A stretch of 37,848 nucleotides of DNA from an uncultured Bacillota bacterium (GCA_947172355.1 CAMWBA010000010.1:1-37848), one strand, 5' to 3'. Shown: positions 1-7,628, counted from the stretch's first letter. Translations and numbers: made by a program. Notes: generated by a model from the sequence alone, not told the origin.

Positions 1-254
1 CTCCCCCGCTCCGGCCGCGGGGCTGGTGGCCCCCCGGCCGCGGGGGGGCCCCCGGCACCCCCCCCGCGGGGCCCCCGCGCAACCGCCCTGGCGGGCTTGG
101 ATGGAGCCCAACACCCCCCGCTTCCCACAGAAAAACGCCCCGAAGTGGGACGTTTGGATACATTTAATGGAAATTGGGGACGCACTGTACTTTTTTCGGG
201 GGCCTTCCGGCGCTTTAAAAGGATGGTCCGTACACCGGAAGACATAAATAAAGG
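1..254. other. Non-coding edge region with extreme C/G tract
   Basis: I see no credible gene here. Bases about 20-85 are almost pure G and C, in runs of up to eight, and could form very stable structures. The short open frames crossing it have no ribosome-binding site or recognisable protein sequence. The rest is AT-richer and leads to the hairpin at 261-300. Confidence 0.5.
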
Positions 255-357
255 TCAGAACAGCAAAACGCCCCAACCGTTCGGTTGGGGCGTTTTGCTG
301 TGTGTGTTGTAAAAGGAGAGGGAGAAATGGGAGATACATCCTGTAGCTTGGCTACAG
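255..357 (-). ncRNA. Candidate small RNA A (csRNA-like, anti-Shine-Dalgarno)
   Basis: Seen: read on the minus strand from about 357, the sequence starts with a perfect 7-bp hairpin (341-347/351-357). An unstructured CU-rich stretch follows that includes CTCCTTTT (complement of 311-318), an anti-Shine-Dalgarno sequence. It ends in a perfect 18-bp hairpin (261-278/283-300). A TATGAT -10 (362-367) and a direct-repeat box (399-415) lie just upstream. A diverged copy with the same order lies at 480-636. Known: streptococcal csRNAs share this plan (short 5' hairpin, anti-SD loop, terminator, CiaR box). Inference: an RNA of about 100 nt that blocks ribosome binding on target mRNAs. The ends are estimates. 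It could instead be a non-transcribed intergenic repeat. Confidence 0.5.
261..300 (-). terminator. Perfect 18-bp hairpin, probable terminator
   Basis: Arms 261-278 and 283-300 are exactly complementary around a GTTC loop, with a GC-rich centre. The outer pairs place TTTTGCTG at the 3' side on either strand, so it could work in both directions. It would close small RNA A on the minus strand. Confidence 0.7.
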
Positions 358-361
358 TGAC

Positions 362-415
362 ATCATAGAATATAATTACGGCAATTTCGGGACTTCTCCG
401 TGAATTTTTTGTAAA
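362..415 (-). promoter_or_regulatory. Promoter of small RNA A with response-regulator box
   Basis: On the minus strand TTTACA-N5-TTCACG (415 to 399) is a direct repeat with 11-bp period, the geometry bound by OmpR/PhoB-type response regulators. TATGAT (367 to 362) follows 31 bp later. Copy B has TATGAT at exactly the same distance. No -35 consensus is present at the right distance, which fits activator dependence. A second -10-like TAATTA (378-373) lies 20 bp from the box. Confidence 0.5.
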
Positions 416-479
416 CTCAAGGCGGGCGTGGGATCGGGGCGCCGGCGCCTCTGGTCCGTCCACAGGACCGAGAACGGAG

Positions 480-576
480 GATGGTGCACAGACAGAGGGC
501 CCCGGCATTGACCGGAGCCCTCTGTCTGTGTGTTGTAAAGGAGAGAGAAAGGAGATACATTTTGTTTGCTTGGGAT
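480..576 (-). ncRNA. Candidate small RNA B (csRNA-like, anti-Shine-Dalgarno)
   Basis: Diverged copy of small RNA A. On the minus strand a TATGAT (588-583) precedes a CU-rich segment with two anti-Shine-Dalgarno matches, CTCCTTT (complements of 537-543 and 548-554). It ends in a 14-bp hairpin (487-500/517-530) with an inner CCGG/CCGG pair. It lacks the 5' hairpin of copy A, and no T-run follows its 3' hairpin, so termination is less certain. Inferred length is about 95 nt. The stretch complementary to 548-563 could pair, with one bulge, with the ribosome-binding region of the SipW-dependent gene at 28300; this is only a suggestion. Confidence 0.45.
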
Positions 577-582
577 GGTATT

Positions 583-636
583 ATCATAAACGGAGAATAA
601 GAAAAAATCGTGACATTCTAATGAATTTTTTGTGAA
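583..636 (-). promoter_or_regulatory. Promoter of small RNA B with response-regulator box
   Basis: On the minus strand TTCACA-N5-TTCATT (636 to 620) is an 11-bp-period direct repeat, with TATGAT (588 to 583) 31 bp further on, exactly as in copy A. The first half-site equals that in front of the response regulator gene at 2133-2138. Regulation by that regulator is inferred. Confidence 0.5.
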
Positions 637-795
637 CATTCCAGCTTGTCCGCCCCCTAAAATGGATTTTTTTGTCAAGTTCTTGGCGCGGCTGCCAACG
701 AAACTATTTTTGGGGGCTCCACGGAGAAGCGCTGCGGCCAAACCGGGAGAGAAGCAGGAAATTTGGACGGCGGGACAGCAATCGCCAGAATTTCA

Positions 796-832
796 CTTGA
801 TATCATACCGCCGGCATGATAAAATAATCAAG
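796..832 (+). promoter_or_regulatory. Promoter with nested dyad ahead of the CDF transporter
   Basis: TTGATA (798-803), a 16-bp spacer and TAAAAT (820-825) form a good vegetative promoter. A nested inverted repeat covers it: CTTGAT/ATCAAG (796-801/827-832) and ATCAT/ATGAT (802-806/816-820). An operator overlapping both promoter elements suggests repression, plausibly by a metal-responsive regulator given the downstream gene, but the repressor is not identifiable here. Confidence 0.5.
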
Positions 833-886
833 TTATTCCCAGGCGGAACGGGTGTCCGCGAAGAAAAATCATTGCCGCGCATCCCC

Positions 887-939
887 CAGCCAAGGCGGGG
901 GAGACGGGGCGAAATCCAGGGCACCCCCTTGGATGGCTG
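887..939 (+). promoter_or_regulatory. Structured leader covering the CDF start codon
   Basis: CAGCC (887-891) can pair with GGCTG (935-939), AAGG (892-895) with CCTT (927-930), and the adjacent G-run with the C-run at 924-928. This would bury the proposed ATG at 933 in a stem. It could be a translational switch or a metal-sensing leader, but I cannot match it to a known riboswitch consensus by eye. Confidence 0.3.
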
Positions 940-2132
940 AAACGGTGAGGTGGATAGGCTTCGTGAATGGTTTTCTGCGTTTTTGCGGGGAGGATCTCAA
1001 ATCTCCCAAGGTGCGCCAGCGCTGCGGCATTTTATCTGGAGGAATCGGGATCGGGCTGAACCTGCTGCTTTTTTTGGGAAAGCTGCTGGCGGGAATTTGG
1101 ACCGGCTCCATCGCCATAACCGCCGACGCCTTTAATAATCTGTCGGACGCGGCCTCCTCTGTGGTGACGCTGATTGGGTTTCGGCTGGCCGGACAGGAGG
1201 CGGACGAGGAGCATCCCTTTGGTCATGGGCGGATGGAGTATTTGGCCGGGCTGGTGGTGTCGATGCTCATTTTGCTGGTGGGGGTGGAGCTGGCGCAGTC
1301 CTCGTTTCAGAAAATCCTCCACCCGGAACCGGTGGTGTTTTCCGCCTGGACAGCGGGGATTTTGGCCGCCTCGGCGGCGGTGAAGCTGTGGATGTTCTGG
1401 TTTAACCGGAGGCTGTCCCAATACATCGGCTCCGCCGCACTGGCCGCCACCGCGGCGGACTCCCTGTCCGACGCCGCCGGCACCGCAATCCTGCTGCTGG
1501 GCCTGCTGGCCGGACAGTATTTTTCCTGGCCCCTGGACGGCTGGCTGGGAATGGGAGTTGCGCTGTTTATCCTGCGTACCGGCTGGGGGGCGGCCAAGGA
1601 CACGGCGGACCCCCTGCTGGGCCGGCCTATGGACCCGGAGCTGGCTGCGGATATCGACCGGATTGTCTTGGGCCACGAAAATATCCTGGGTATCCACGAC
1701 CTGGTGTATCACGACTACGGACCGGGCCGGGCCATGATGTCCCTCCACGCCGAGGTGCCCGCCGAGGCCAATCTGCTGGAGATTCACGACGTCATTGACC
1801 ACATTGAGCGGGAGCTGAAGGCCAAACACCACATTGAGACCTGTATCCACATGGACCCGGTGGTCCGGGATGAGCGAACCGACGCCCTCCGCAGCCAGGT
1901 GGAGGCGCTGGCCAAAGAGCTGGACCCCGCCTGCACCATCCATGATTTTCGGGTGACCGCCGGGCCCATCCACACCAATATCCTCTTTGATGTGATGGTT
2001 CCCTATGGTCTGCGGTTGTCGGACGGGGAGGTCCGGGGGACGCTGTGTCAGGCGATAAAGGGGCTGTCGGACCGGTATTTTGCCGTGATCCAGGTGGATC
2101 ACTCCTTTGTGGAGGGACAAAAAACGCCGTAA
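933..2132 (+). CDS. Cation diffusion facilitator (CDF) family metal transporter
   Basis: Predicted cytoplasmic-membrane antiporter that exports divalent metal ions (Zn, Mn, Co or Fe class; substrate unknown). The 399-residue product has the CDF core: several hydrophobic segments, the metal-site motif ITADAFNNLSDA in an early helix, then FGHGRMEYL. A matching DSLSDA motif in a later helix is followed by a C-terminal cytoplasmic domain rich in His and Asp (EIHDVIDHIE, CTIHDFRV). Length suits the family, with an extended C-terminal domain. The start is uncertain. ATG at 933 gives an N-terminus like relatives but has no clear ribosome-binding site and sits in a predicted stem; GTG at 852 and GTG at 945 are alternatives. 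It is probably monocistronic, since the next gene has its own promoter. Confidence 0.85.
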   Translation: MAETVRWIGFVNGFLRFCGEDLKSPKVRQRCGILSGGIGIGLNLLLFLGKLLAGIWTGSIAITADAFNNLSDAASSVVTLIGFRLAGQEADEEHPFGHGRMEYLAGLVVSMLILLVGVELAQSSFQKILHPEPVVFSAWTAGILAASAAVKLWMFWFNRRLSQYIGSAALAATAADSLSDAAGTAILLLGLLAGQYFSWPLDGWLGMGVALFILRTGWGAAKDTADPLLGRPMDPELAADIDRIVLGHENILGIHDLVYHDYGPGRAMMSLHAEVPAEANLLEIHDVIDHIERELKAKHHIETCIHMDPVVRDERTDALRSQVEALAKELDPACTIHDFRVTAGPIHTNILFDVMVPYGLRLSDGEVRGTLCQAIKGLSDRYFAVIQVDHSFVEGQKTP

Positions 2133-2174
2133 TTCACAGATTATTCACCCAAGTGCTTCCATTTGCGGTATAAT
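2133..2174 (+). promoter_or_regulatory. Autoregulatory promoter of the two-component operon
   Basis: TTCACA-N5-TTCACC (2133-2138 and 2144-2149) is a direct repeat with 11-bp period, typical of OmpR/PhoB-family binding. A perfect TATAAT -10 (2169-2174) lies 19 bp beyond it and no good -35 is present. This fits activation by the response regulator encoded immediately downstream. Confidence 0.6.
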
Positions 2175-2209
2175 AAGGGAGTATATATTTTATAAATGGG
2201 GTGTCTTTT

Positions 2210-2902
2210 ATGCCCAAGAAGGTTTTGATTGTCGAGGACGACGCAAACATTGCGGAACTGCTCCACCTCTATCTGGAGAAGGAGGGGTTTGAGACCCAGG
2301 TGGCTAAGGACGGCGGAAAGGGAGTGGAGCTGTTTCGCTCCTATCAGCCCGACCTGGTGTTGCTGGACATCATGCTGCCCATTATGGACGGCTGGTCGGT
2401 GCTGAAAAAGATCCGGGAAGGGGATAAGACCCCGGTTATCATGCTTACCGCAAAAGGGGAGACCGAGGACAAGGTGTCTGGCCTGGAACAAGGGGCGGAT
2501 GACTATATTGTCAAGCCATTTGAGATGAAGGAGGTCCTGGCCCGCATTCGAGCCGTCCTGCGCCGGGCCGGAACCGAGGAGGAGAGCGGAGAGAAAAAGC
2601 TGTCCTTTGACAAACTGGTTATCAATCTGGACTCCTATGAGCTGCTGGTCAACGGCCAGCGGGTGGATACGCCCCCCAAAGAGCTGGAACTGCTGTTCCA
2701 TCTGGCCTCCTCCCCCAACCGGGTGTTTACCCGCAACCAGCTGCTGGACGAGGTGTGGGGCTTTGACTACTTCGGCGACAGCCGCACCGTGGATGTCCAT
2801 ATCAAACGCCTGCGGGAGAAACTGGAGGACGTCAGCAACCAGTGGCGCCTCAAGACGGTGTGGGGCGTGGGCTACAAGTTCGAGCTGGGAACGGCGTCCT
2901 GA
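2210..2902 (+). CDS. OmpR/PhoB-family response regulator
   Basis: DNA-binding partner of the kinase encoded next. Residues 3-118 form a receiver domain with the acidic pocket EDD at 9-11, phospho-acceptor Asp53 in LLDIMLP, a Thr in MLTAKG and the conserved Lys in VKPF. Residues about 130-228 form an OmpR-type winged helix ending in WGVGYKFE. At 230 residues it has the standard size. ATG 2210 is preferred over GTG 2201 because translation then begins at the usual MPKKVLIVEDD. A direct-repeat box at 2133-2149 suggests self-regulation, and similar boxes lie before the two small-RNA candidates at 255-636. The kinase gene follows after 145 bp, probably in the same transcript. Confidence 0.93.
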   Translation: MPKKVLIVEDDANIAELLHLYLEKEGFETQVAKDGGKGVELFRSYQPDLVLLDIMLPIMDGWSVLKKIREGDKTPVIMLTAKGETEDKVSGLEQGADDYIVKPFEMKEVLARIRAVLRRAGTEEESGEKKLSFDKLVINLDSYELLVNGQRVDTPPKELELLFHLASSPNRVFTRNQLLDEVWGFDYFGDSRTVDVHIKRLREKLEDVSNQWRLKTVWGVGYKFELGTAS

Positions 2903-3047
2903 CCGGAGGGACAGTGCCAACACCCAGCGGGCCTACCGCCTGAACCGGCCGGACTGCGCCAGATTCCAGGAATGGCTGGAAGAGGCAGCGGAGGAGGAAT
3001 AGTCCCCCGCTTCGGCAACGATTTTTGAACCATGGAGGTGAGCCTGG

Positions 3048-4490
3048 ATGCGTTCTCTCTACCGGCGGCAGCTGACCATGATGGTGGGCATTATGCTGGT
3101 GTCCTTTACCCTGCTGGCAGGGGCGTTTATGCTGCTGTCCTACCGCTATATCATGGGGGAGACCCGAGATTCGGTGCTCCGCAACGCAGGGTATATCGCC
3201 AGCTTTACCTCTACCTACTACCGGCGCTACCTCAGCTTGGACGTTCAGGATGAGTTTTACAGCACCTATATGGCCTCCATCGCCAGGATCTCCAACTCTC
3301 ATATCATTGTGGCCGACCCGGAAGGAGGGGTCCTCTATGCCACCGACGGCACCCAGGTGGAGACCTACGAGGGGCTCCGCCTGCCCGAGACCCTGGTCAG
3401 CCAGGTGAAAAACACCGGGTTTTTCAACGGCATGACCAACCTGGGGGGGATCTATTCAGAGCGGCGGTATGTGTCCCTTCTGCCGGTAACCAACCAGGTG
3501 GGACCGCTGATGGTGACCCAGGGGATGGTACTGGTGGCAGCGGACGCCTCCAACCTGAATGAGATGTGGGCCTCTACCGCTACCATCTTCTTTTTCTCCG
3601 CAGTGGTGGTCTTCCTTATCTCGGTTATTGCCAGCACCCTCACCTCTGCCTATCAGACCCGGCCCCTCAACGAAATGGCGGAGGCGGCCCGGAAGTTTGG
3701 CCAGGGGGAGTTCGACACCCGGGTCACCGGCTATGAGGACCGGGGGGACGAGATCAGCGACCTGGCCGAAGCGTTTAACTCTATGGCCAACTCCCTGGAG
3801 AAAGTGGAGAGCCAGCGTTCGGAGTTTATCGCCAATGTCTCCCACGAGCTGAAGACCCCCATGACCACCATTGCCGGCTTTGCAGAAGGCATTCTGGACG
3901 GCACCATCCCCCCGGAGCGGGAGGAGGAGTATCTTCAGATTGTGGTGTCTGAGACCCGGAGGCTCAGCCGCCTGGTGCGGCGGATGCTGGATCTGTCCCG
4001 GCTCAACGCCCTGACCCAGAGTACGGTCACCGCTCAGGAGACCTTTGATTTTACCGAGGTGATGTCTCAGGTGCTTATCAGCCTGGAAACCAAAATCACC
4101 AGCCGGCAACTGGATGTGGAGGTCAAGCTGCCCAAGGGCAAGCTGATGGTGTGGGGCGACCCGGACGCCGTTACCCAGGTGTGCTACAACCTGCTGGACA
4201 ATGCGGCCAAGTTCGCCGCGCCCGGCACTGCCATCACCGTTCAGATCATCAAGAAGGACGGCAAAGCCCAGACCACCATCCGAAACCTGGGAGCCACCAT
4301 TCCTCCGGACGAGCTGCCTCTGCTCTTTGAACGGTTCCACAAGGCCGATTACTCCCGCTCTATGGACCGGGAGGGGGTGGGCCTGGGATTGTATATCGTC
4401 AAAACCATCTTGGGAAACTTAAAGGAAAATATCACCGTGACCAGCGAGGACGGGGTGACACAGTTCCAATTTACGCTGACCTTGGCCTAG
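3048..4490 (+). CDS. Membrane sensor histidine kinase (HAMP-HisKA-HATPase)
   Basis: Senses an extracytoplasmic signal and phosphorylates the regulator encoded upstream. The 480-residue product has a first membrane segment at about 11-32, an external sensor region of about 140 residues without a recognisable domain, and a second membrane segment at about 176-197. HAMP follows at about 198-252. The HisKA dimerisation domain carries phospho-acceptor His266 in VSHELKTPM. The ATPase domain (about 362-478) has the N box NLLDNAAKFA and the G box VGLGLYIVK. ATG 3048 follows GGAGGTGA with good spacing. The architecture matches PhoR/ResE/CiaH-like kinases; the signal is unknown. An HtrA gene downstream hints at envelope stress. 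Confidence 0.93.
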   Translation: MRSLYRRQLTMMVGIMLVSFTLLAGAFMLLSYRYIMGETRDSVLRNAGYIASFTSTYYRRYLSLDVQDEFYSTYMASIARISNSHIIVADPEGGVLYATDGTQVETYEGLRLPETLVSQVKNTGFFNGMTNLGGIYSERRYVSLLPVTNQVGPLMVTQGMVLVAADASNLNEMWASTATIFFFSAVVVFLISVIASTLTSAYQTRPLNEMAEAARKFGQGEFDTRVTGYEDRGDEISDLAEAFNSMANSLEKVESQRSEFIANVSHELKTPMTTIAGFAEGILDGTIPPEREEEYLQIVVSETRRLSRLVRRMLDLSRLNALTQSTVTAQETFDFTEVMSQVLISLETKITSRQLDVEVKLPKGKLMVWGDPDAVTQVCYNLLDNAAKFAAPGTAITVQIIKKDGKAQTTIRNLGATIPPDELPLLFERFHKADYSRSMDREGVGLGLYIVKTILGNLKENITVTSEDGVTQFQFTLTLA

Positions 4491-4680
4491 GGCCTGCTGA
4501 AACCTTTGTTGGCGGGAGATGCAGGGGGGTGGCGTCCCCCTTGTCCGCCGGAGGCAGCCGGCCGGTTCCCATGGTTCCAAGCGGACCTGGTACTTGTTTA
4601 AGCCATGTCAATAGGCACAACGAATTTGCCGCAATTTTCCGGGCGGATAGAATCCGCCCCTACACACACTCGGGGGTGTT
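4491..4680 (+). repeat. Intergenic hairpins, one REP-like palindrome
   Basis: A hairpin GGGGG/CCCCC near 4525-4540 follows the kinase stop and may act as a weak terminator. A palindrome GGGCGGA-TAGAA-TCCGCCC (4641-4659) followed by CCTACAC resembles the short dispersed palindromes common between genes in this bacterial group; that resemblance is from memory. The 190-bp gap contains no gene and no clear promoter for htrA, which may be read from the kinase transcript. Confidence 0.45.
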
Positions 4681-5910
4681 ATGATGGACAACCGAAAGGA
4701 TGGTCTGTGGCAGGGAGGGCCCTGGGAACAGCCCTCGCCGGTTTTTCCGGCTCCGCCTGCCGTCCGGGTTCCGGCGGCGGTATCCCACCGGACGGTGCTG
4801 CGGGTGCGCCGGCACCGGCGGAAGTGGCCCTGGTTTTTGGGGGTGACCTTTTTAATTGCGCTGATCTGCCTGTCTACCGTGTTGATTAAGCAGTATCTTC
4901 CCCCACAAGTCTCGGACTATTTTCCGTCCAATGGGGAGGACCGCTATATCCATGACGACGAATACAGCACCGAGCCTCCCACCATCCCCAGGGCGGAGCG
5001 GGGGACCGGCGTTACGGTGGCGCTCCAGTCCATCCAGGGAGAGAAGCTGGACTATGTTCGGATTTATGAACAGGCGGTCCCCTCCGCCGTGTCCATTGAG
5101 GCGCGAACCGCCACAGGCTACAGCGCCGGCAGCGGCGTGATCCTGACTCAAGACGGCTATATCATTACCAACGCCCACGTGGTGGCCGGGGCCCGGCAGG
5201 TGAAGGTGCTGCTGCATGACAACCGGATTTTGACCGCCAGCCTGGTGGGGTTTGATGCAGTGGAGGATTTGGCTGTGCTGAAGGTGGAGGCGGAGGGCCT
5301 GACCCCCGCCCGATTTGGCGACTCCAACACCCTGCGCATTGGCGAGCCGGTCGCCGCCCTGGGGGACTCCCTGGGCTACCGGGCCACCCTCACCGACGGG
5401 ATTGTCTCTTCCCTGGACCGGGAGGTGGAGGTGGACGGCGTTACCATGATTCTCATTCAGACCAGCGCCGCCATCAACTTCGGCAATTCCGGCGGGCCGC
5501 TGCTCAACCAGTATGGACAGGTGATGGGGATTAACACCATCAAGATTGTCACCGAGGACGGCTCCGCAGAGGGCCTGGGCTTTGCAATCCCCTCCCAGCG
5601 GGTGAAGTATGTGGTGGATCACCTAATTGCCGGGGAGGAGGTGAAAGCCGGTGTGTTCGGCTTTACCGTGTACACCGCCCGCACGGAGGAAGGCGGATTG
5701 AGGCTTCAGAGCGTAGAGAAAAGCAGCGACGCCTGGGCCAAGGGACTGCGCTCCGGTGACATTCTGATTGAGGCCAACGGGAGCCCCATCAACGGGCTGG
5801 AGGAGCTTACCCGCATCAAGCTGGGCCTGGGAGCCGGGGATACGGTGACCCTCACCTATCTGCGGGACGGGGAGCGCTTCACCGTGGAGGTTGTGCTGAT
5901 CGAGGCGTGA
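4681..5910 (+). CDS. htrA: HtrA/DegP-family serine protease with PDZ domain
   Basis: Envelope quality-control protease that degrades misfolded exported proteins. The 409-residue product has a basic cytoplasmic N-terminus, one membrane segment at about 50-70, an acidic linker, a trypsin-like domain (about 125-310) and one PDZ domain (about 320-405). The catalytic triad is visible: His166 in TNAHVV, Asp196 in VEDLAVLK and Ser270 in GNSGGPL. Two ATGs (4681, 4684) follow a weak GGGGGTG ribosome-binding site; either may be used. It lies 190 bp behind the histidine kinase. In streptococci htrA belongs to the CiaRH regulon, and here the regulator, kinase and protease are neighbours. I find no regulator box directly in front of this gene. 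Confidence 0.93.
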   Translation: MMDNRKDGLWQGGPWEQPSPVFPAPPAVRVPAAVSHRTVLRVRRHRRKWPWFLGVTFLIALICLSTVLIKQYLPPQVSDYFPSNGEDRYIHDDEYSTEPPTIPRAERGTGVTVALQSIQGEKLDYVRIYEQAVPSAVSIEARTATGYSAGSGVILTQDGYIITNAHVVAGARQVKVLLHDNRILTASLVGFDAVEDLAVLKVEAEGLTPARFGDSNTLRIGEPVAALGDSLGYRATLTDGIVSSLDREVEVDGVTMILIQTSAAINFGNSGGPLLNQYGQVMGINTIKIVTEDGSAEGLGFAIPSQRVKYVVDHLIAGEEVKAGVFGFTVYTARTEEGGLRLQSVEKSSDAWAKGLRSGDILIEANGSPINGLEELTRIKLGLGAGDTVTLTYLRDGERFTVEVVLIEA

Positions 5911-5965
5911 TATCAGTTGGTCTTGGTCCTCGGGGAACGAGACCATTCGGAAACGAGGCATTGCT

Positions 5966-6433
5966 ATGATAAACACCACCCTGTGCTACATCCGGCGGGG
6001 AGAGGAGTATTTGATGCTCCACCGGGTGAAGAAGAGGAACGACTTAAATCAAGATAAGTGGATCGGCATTGGGGGCAAGTTCCAGGACAAGGAGAGTCCG
6101 GAGGACTGTCTGCTTCGGGAGGTGGAGGAGGAGACCGGACTGACCCTCACCGACTACCAATATCGGGGGATTGTCACCTTTGTCTCTGACCGCTGGCCCA
6201 CCGAGTATATGCACCTGTTTACCGCCAGCGGATTTACCGGAGAATTGAAGGACTGCGACGAGGGAGTGCTGGAATGGCTCCCCCAGGACCAGCTCTTAAA
6301 GATTCCCCACTGGGAGGGGGACGCCATCTTTTTAAACCTGATCTGGCAGGACGCCCCCTTTTTCTCCCTCAAGGTTTGCTATGAGGGGGACCGGCTGTGC
6401 GGCGCGGTCCTCAACGGAGAGAAAATCAGATAA
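5966..6433 (+). CDS. Nudix hydrolase (MutT/8-oxo-dGTPase-like)
   Basis: A 155-residue hydrolase of nucleoside diphosphate-linked substrates. The Nudix box runs from GGKF at about residue 37 to REVEEETGL at about 52-60, with the metal-binding REVEEE helix intact. The N-terminus INTTLCYIRRGEEYLMLHR and the WIGIGGK lead-in match the 8-oxo-dGTP diphosphatase subgroup, which cleanses oxidised nucleotides; the true substrate cannot be read from sequence. It starts 55 bp after htrA, so it may be the last gene of that transcript, and it ends at a bidirectional terminator (6440-6466). The ribosome-binding site is weak (ACGAGG). Confidence 0.88.
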   Translation: MINTTLCYIRRGEEYLMLHRVKKRNDLNQDKWIGIGGKFQDKESPEDCLLREVEEETGLTLTDYQYRGIVTFVSDRWPTEYMHLFTASGFTGELKDCDEGVLEWLPQDQLLKIPHWEGDAIFLNLIWQDAPFFSLKVCYEGDRLCGAVLNGEKIR

Positions 6434-6439
6434 AACAGC

Positions 6440-6466
6440 GCGGCCTCCGGTTTTGCCGGAGGCCGC
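6440..6466. terminator. Bidirectional terminator between convergent genes
   Basis: An exact 11-bp stem (6440-6450/6456-6466, GCGGCCTCCGG arm) with a 5-base loop lies between the Nudix gene and the convergent LCP gene, 4 bp from the latter's stop. On the minus strand it is followed by TGTTTTAT; on the plus strand by ATTGTTAT. Confidence 0.75.
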
Positions 6467-6470
6467 ATTG

Positions 6471-7628
6471 TTATCCCTGTGTATAGCGTTCTGCCTTGGC
6501 CAGATTCATGTCGTCCAGAGTCAAGGGCTGGTCATAGGGGTTGATGAGCTGGTTGACAACCTCCAGGGTGCCCTCCGGATCCAGCTCGTAACACCACGTG
6601 TAACCCCGGTACACTCCATCCCCGCGGCCGGGGAGGGTTGCGGTGGTAATGGCGGCGGAGAGGTCCAGATTGAGCGCCTGGCCCGCGAAGTAGAGCATGT
6701 CGTTTAGGGATAGGTCGGTGTCTACGCTCTGGTTGAAAATCTCCACAAAGCCGTTGATCTTGGTGATATTGCCCCAGGACAGCACCTTTTTAGCCAGGGC
6801 AATGAGCAGCTTCTGCTGGGTCTCGGTGCGGCCGGTATCGGAGTAGCCGCTGCTGTCGTTGTTCTTCCGGAAGCGGGCCACCTCCATAGCCTGCTGGCCG
6901 GTCAGGTGGGTGGTGCCTTTTTTGTAGTGGATGTGCAGGTCCTGGATGGGGTCGTCGTAATTCATGTCACAGGGGATATAGAAGTCCACCCCGTTCAGGT
7001 AGTCCACCAGAGAGATAAAGCCCCTGATGTTCACCTTGATGTAGTAGTCGATAGGGATGCCCAGCATCTGGGAGATATCCGCCGCCCGCTGTTCCACCCC
7101 GCCTTTGCCATAGACCAGGCGGGGATTGCCGCTCTCCCGGGCGAGCAGCGTGTCTCGAGGGACGGAGACCACCCCTACGGTTTGCTCCGTGGTGTCGTAG
7201 CACAGGACCATCATGGTGTCGGTGCGGGTGCCCTCTGCGTCGGTGGCGGCCAGAAGAATGTTGTAGACACCCTTTCTGGGCTGGCGCCCGGCGGGGGTGA
7301 CCGCGCTGGGCGTCCCCGTGCCGGAGGGACCGGCGCTGGGGTCGGTTTTGTTCCCGGCCTGGGCGGGGGGCGCCGCCGGAGCTTTCTGTTCCGGGGGACG
7401 GATCAGAAACCGGCTGCCTGCATAGACCGCCACAATCAGGACGGAGATGACCACCAGAAACTTGTAAAATCCCATCAGAACCGCTGTCACCGGGTTTTGG
7501 CCGCCCGCCATGCGCCTGCGGGGAGCGGGAGCCGCCCGGGAGGGGGCGCGCCGCCGGGGCGGTTCCTCCCAGTCCTCCTCCCGCCGCCGGGGGGATGCGC
7601 TCTGCCGCGTCGAGGTCTGCCGGTGCAT
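6471..7628 (-). CDS. LytR-CpsA-Psr (LCP) family wall-polymer transferase
   Basis: Extracytoplasmic membrane enzyme of the family that attaches wall teichoic acid or capsular polysaccharide to peptidoglycan. The 385-residue product starts with an Arg/Pro-rich cytoplasmic tail (1-50) and has one membrane segment (about 54-74) and a Pro/Gly/Thr-rich linker. The LCP domain follows, with family motifs RTDTMMV, VSVPRDTL, and the GGVE and DYYIKVN regions that line the lipid-phosphate pocket. The VARFRK and GRTETQQ segments are also typical. ATG 7628 is chosen because a GGAAGAGAG lies about 12 bp upstream and longer frames add only unconserved residues. A possible promoter lies at 7722-7749. It is convergent with the Nudix gene. 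Confidence 0.9.
   Translation of the reverse strand: MHRQTSTRQSASPRRREEDWEEPPRRRAPSRAAPAPRRRMAGGQNPVTAVLMGFYKFLVVISVLIVAVYAGSRFLIRPPEQKAPAAPPAQAGNKTDPSAGPSGTGTPSAVTPAGRQPRKGVYNILLAATDAEGTRTDTMMVLCYDTTEQTVGVVSVPRDTLLARESGNPRLVYGKGGVEQRAADISQMLGIPIDYYIKVNIRGFISLVDYLNGVDFYIPCDMNYDDPIQDLHIHYKKGTTHLTGQQAMEVARFRKNNDSSGYSDTGRTETQQKLLIALAKKVLSWGNITKINGFVEIFNQSVDTDLSLNDMLYFAGQALNLDLSAAITTATLPGRGDGVYRGYTWCYELDPEGTLEVVNQLINPYDQPLTLDDMNLAKAERYTQG

Larger units (their letters stand above)
301..640. repeat. Pair of diverged direct repeats (301-416 and 526-637)
   Basis: Two copies of a roughly 115-bp unit lie in the same orientation. Shared blocks include GTGTGTTGTAAA, GGAGA, GGAGATACAT, ATCATA and TGAATTTTTTGT, while the bases between have drifted. 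Each copy abuts a GC-rich hairpin (261-300 and 487-530). The conserved blocks coincide with the -10, the regulator box and the anti-SD stretch, which suggests selection on function rather than a recent duplication. Confidence 0.7.

Noticed and set aside
832-932. Known metal or cobalamin riboswitch before the CDF gene
   Set aside because: I could not find the conserved cores of the cobalamin, yybP-ykoY or NiCo classes. Only a generic GC-rich stem is visible.
2903-3002. Open stretch after the response regulator that reads like protein in another frame (RAYRLNRPDCARFQEWLEE)
   Set aside because: No ATG, GTG or TTG with a ribosome-binding site starts it, and the GTG at 2914 opens a different, nine-codon frame. 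It might be a decayed tail, but there is nothing to support a gene.
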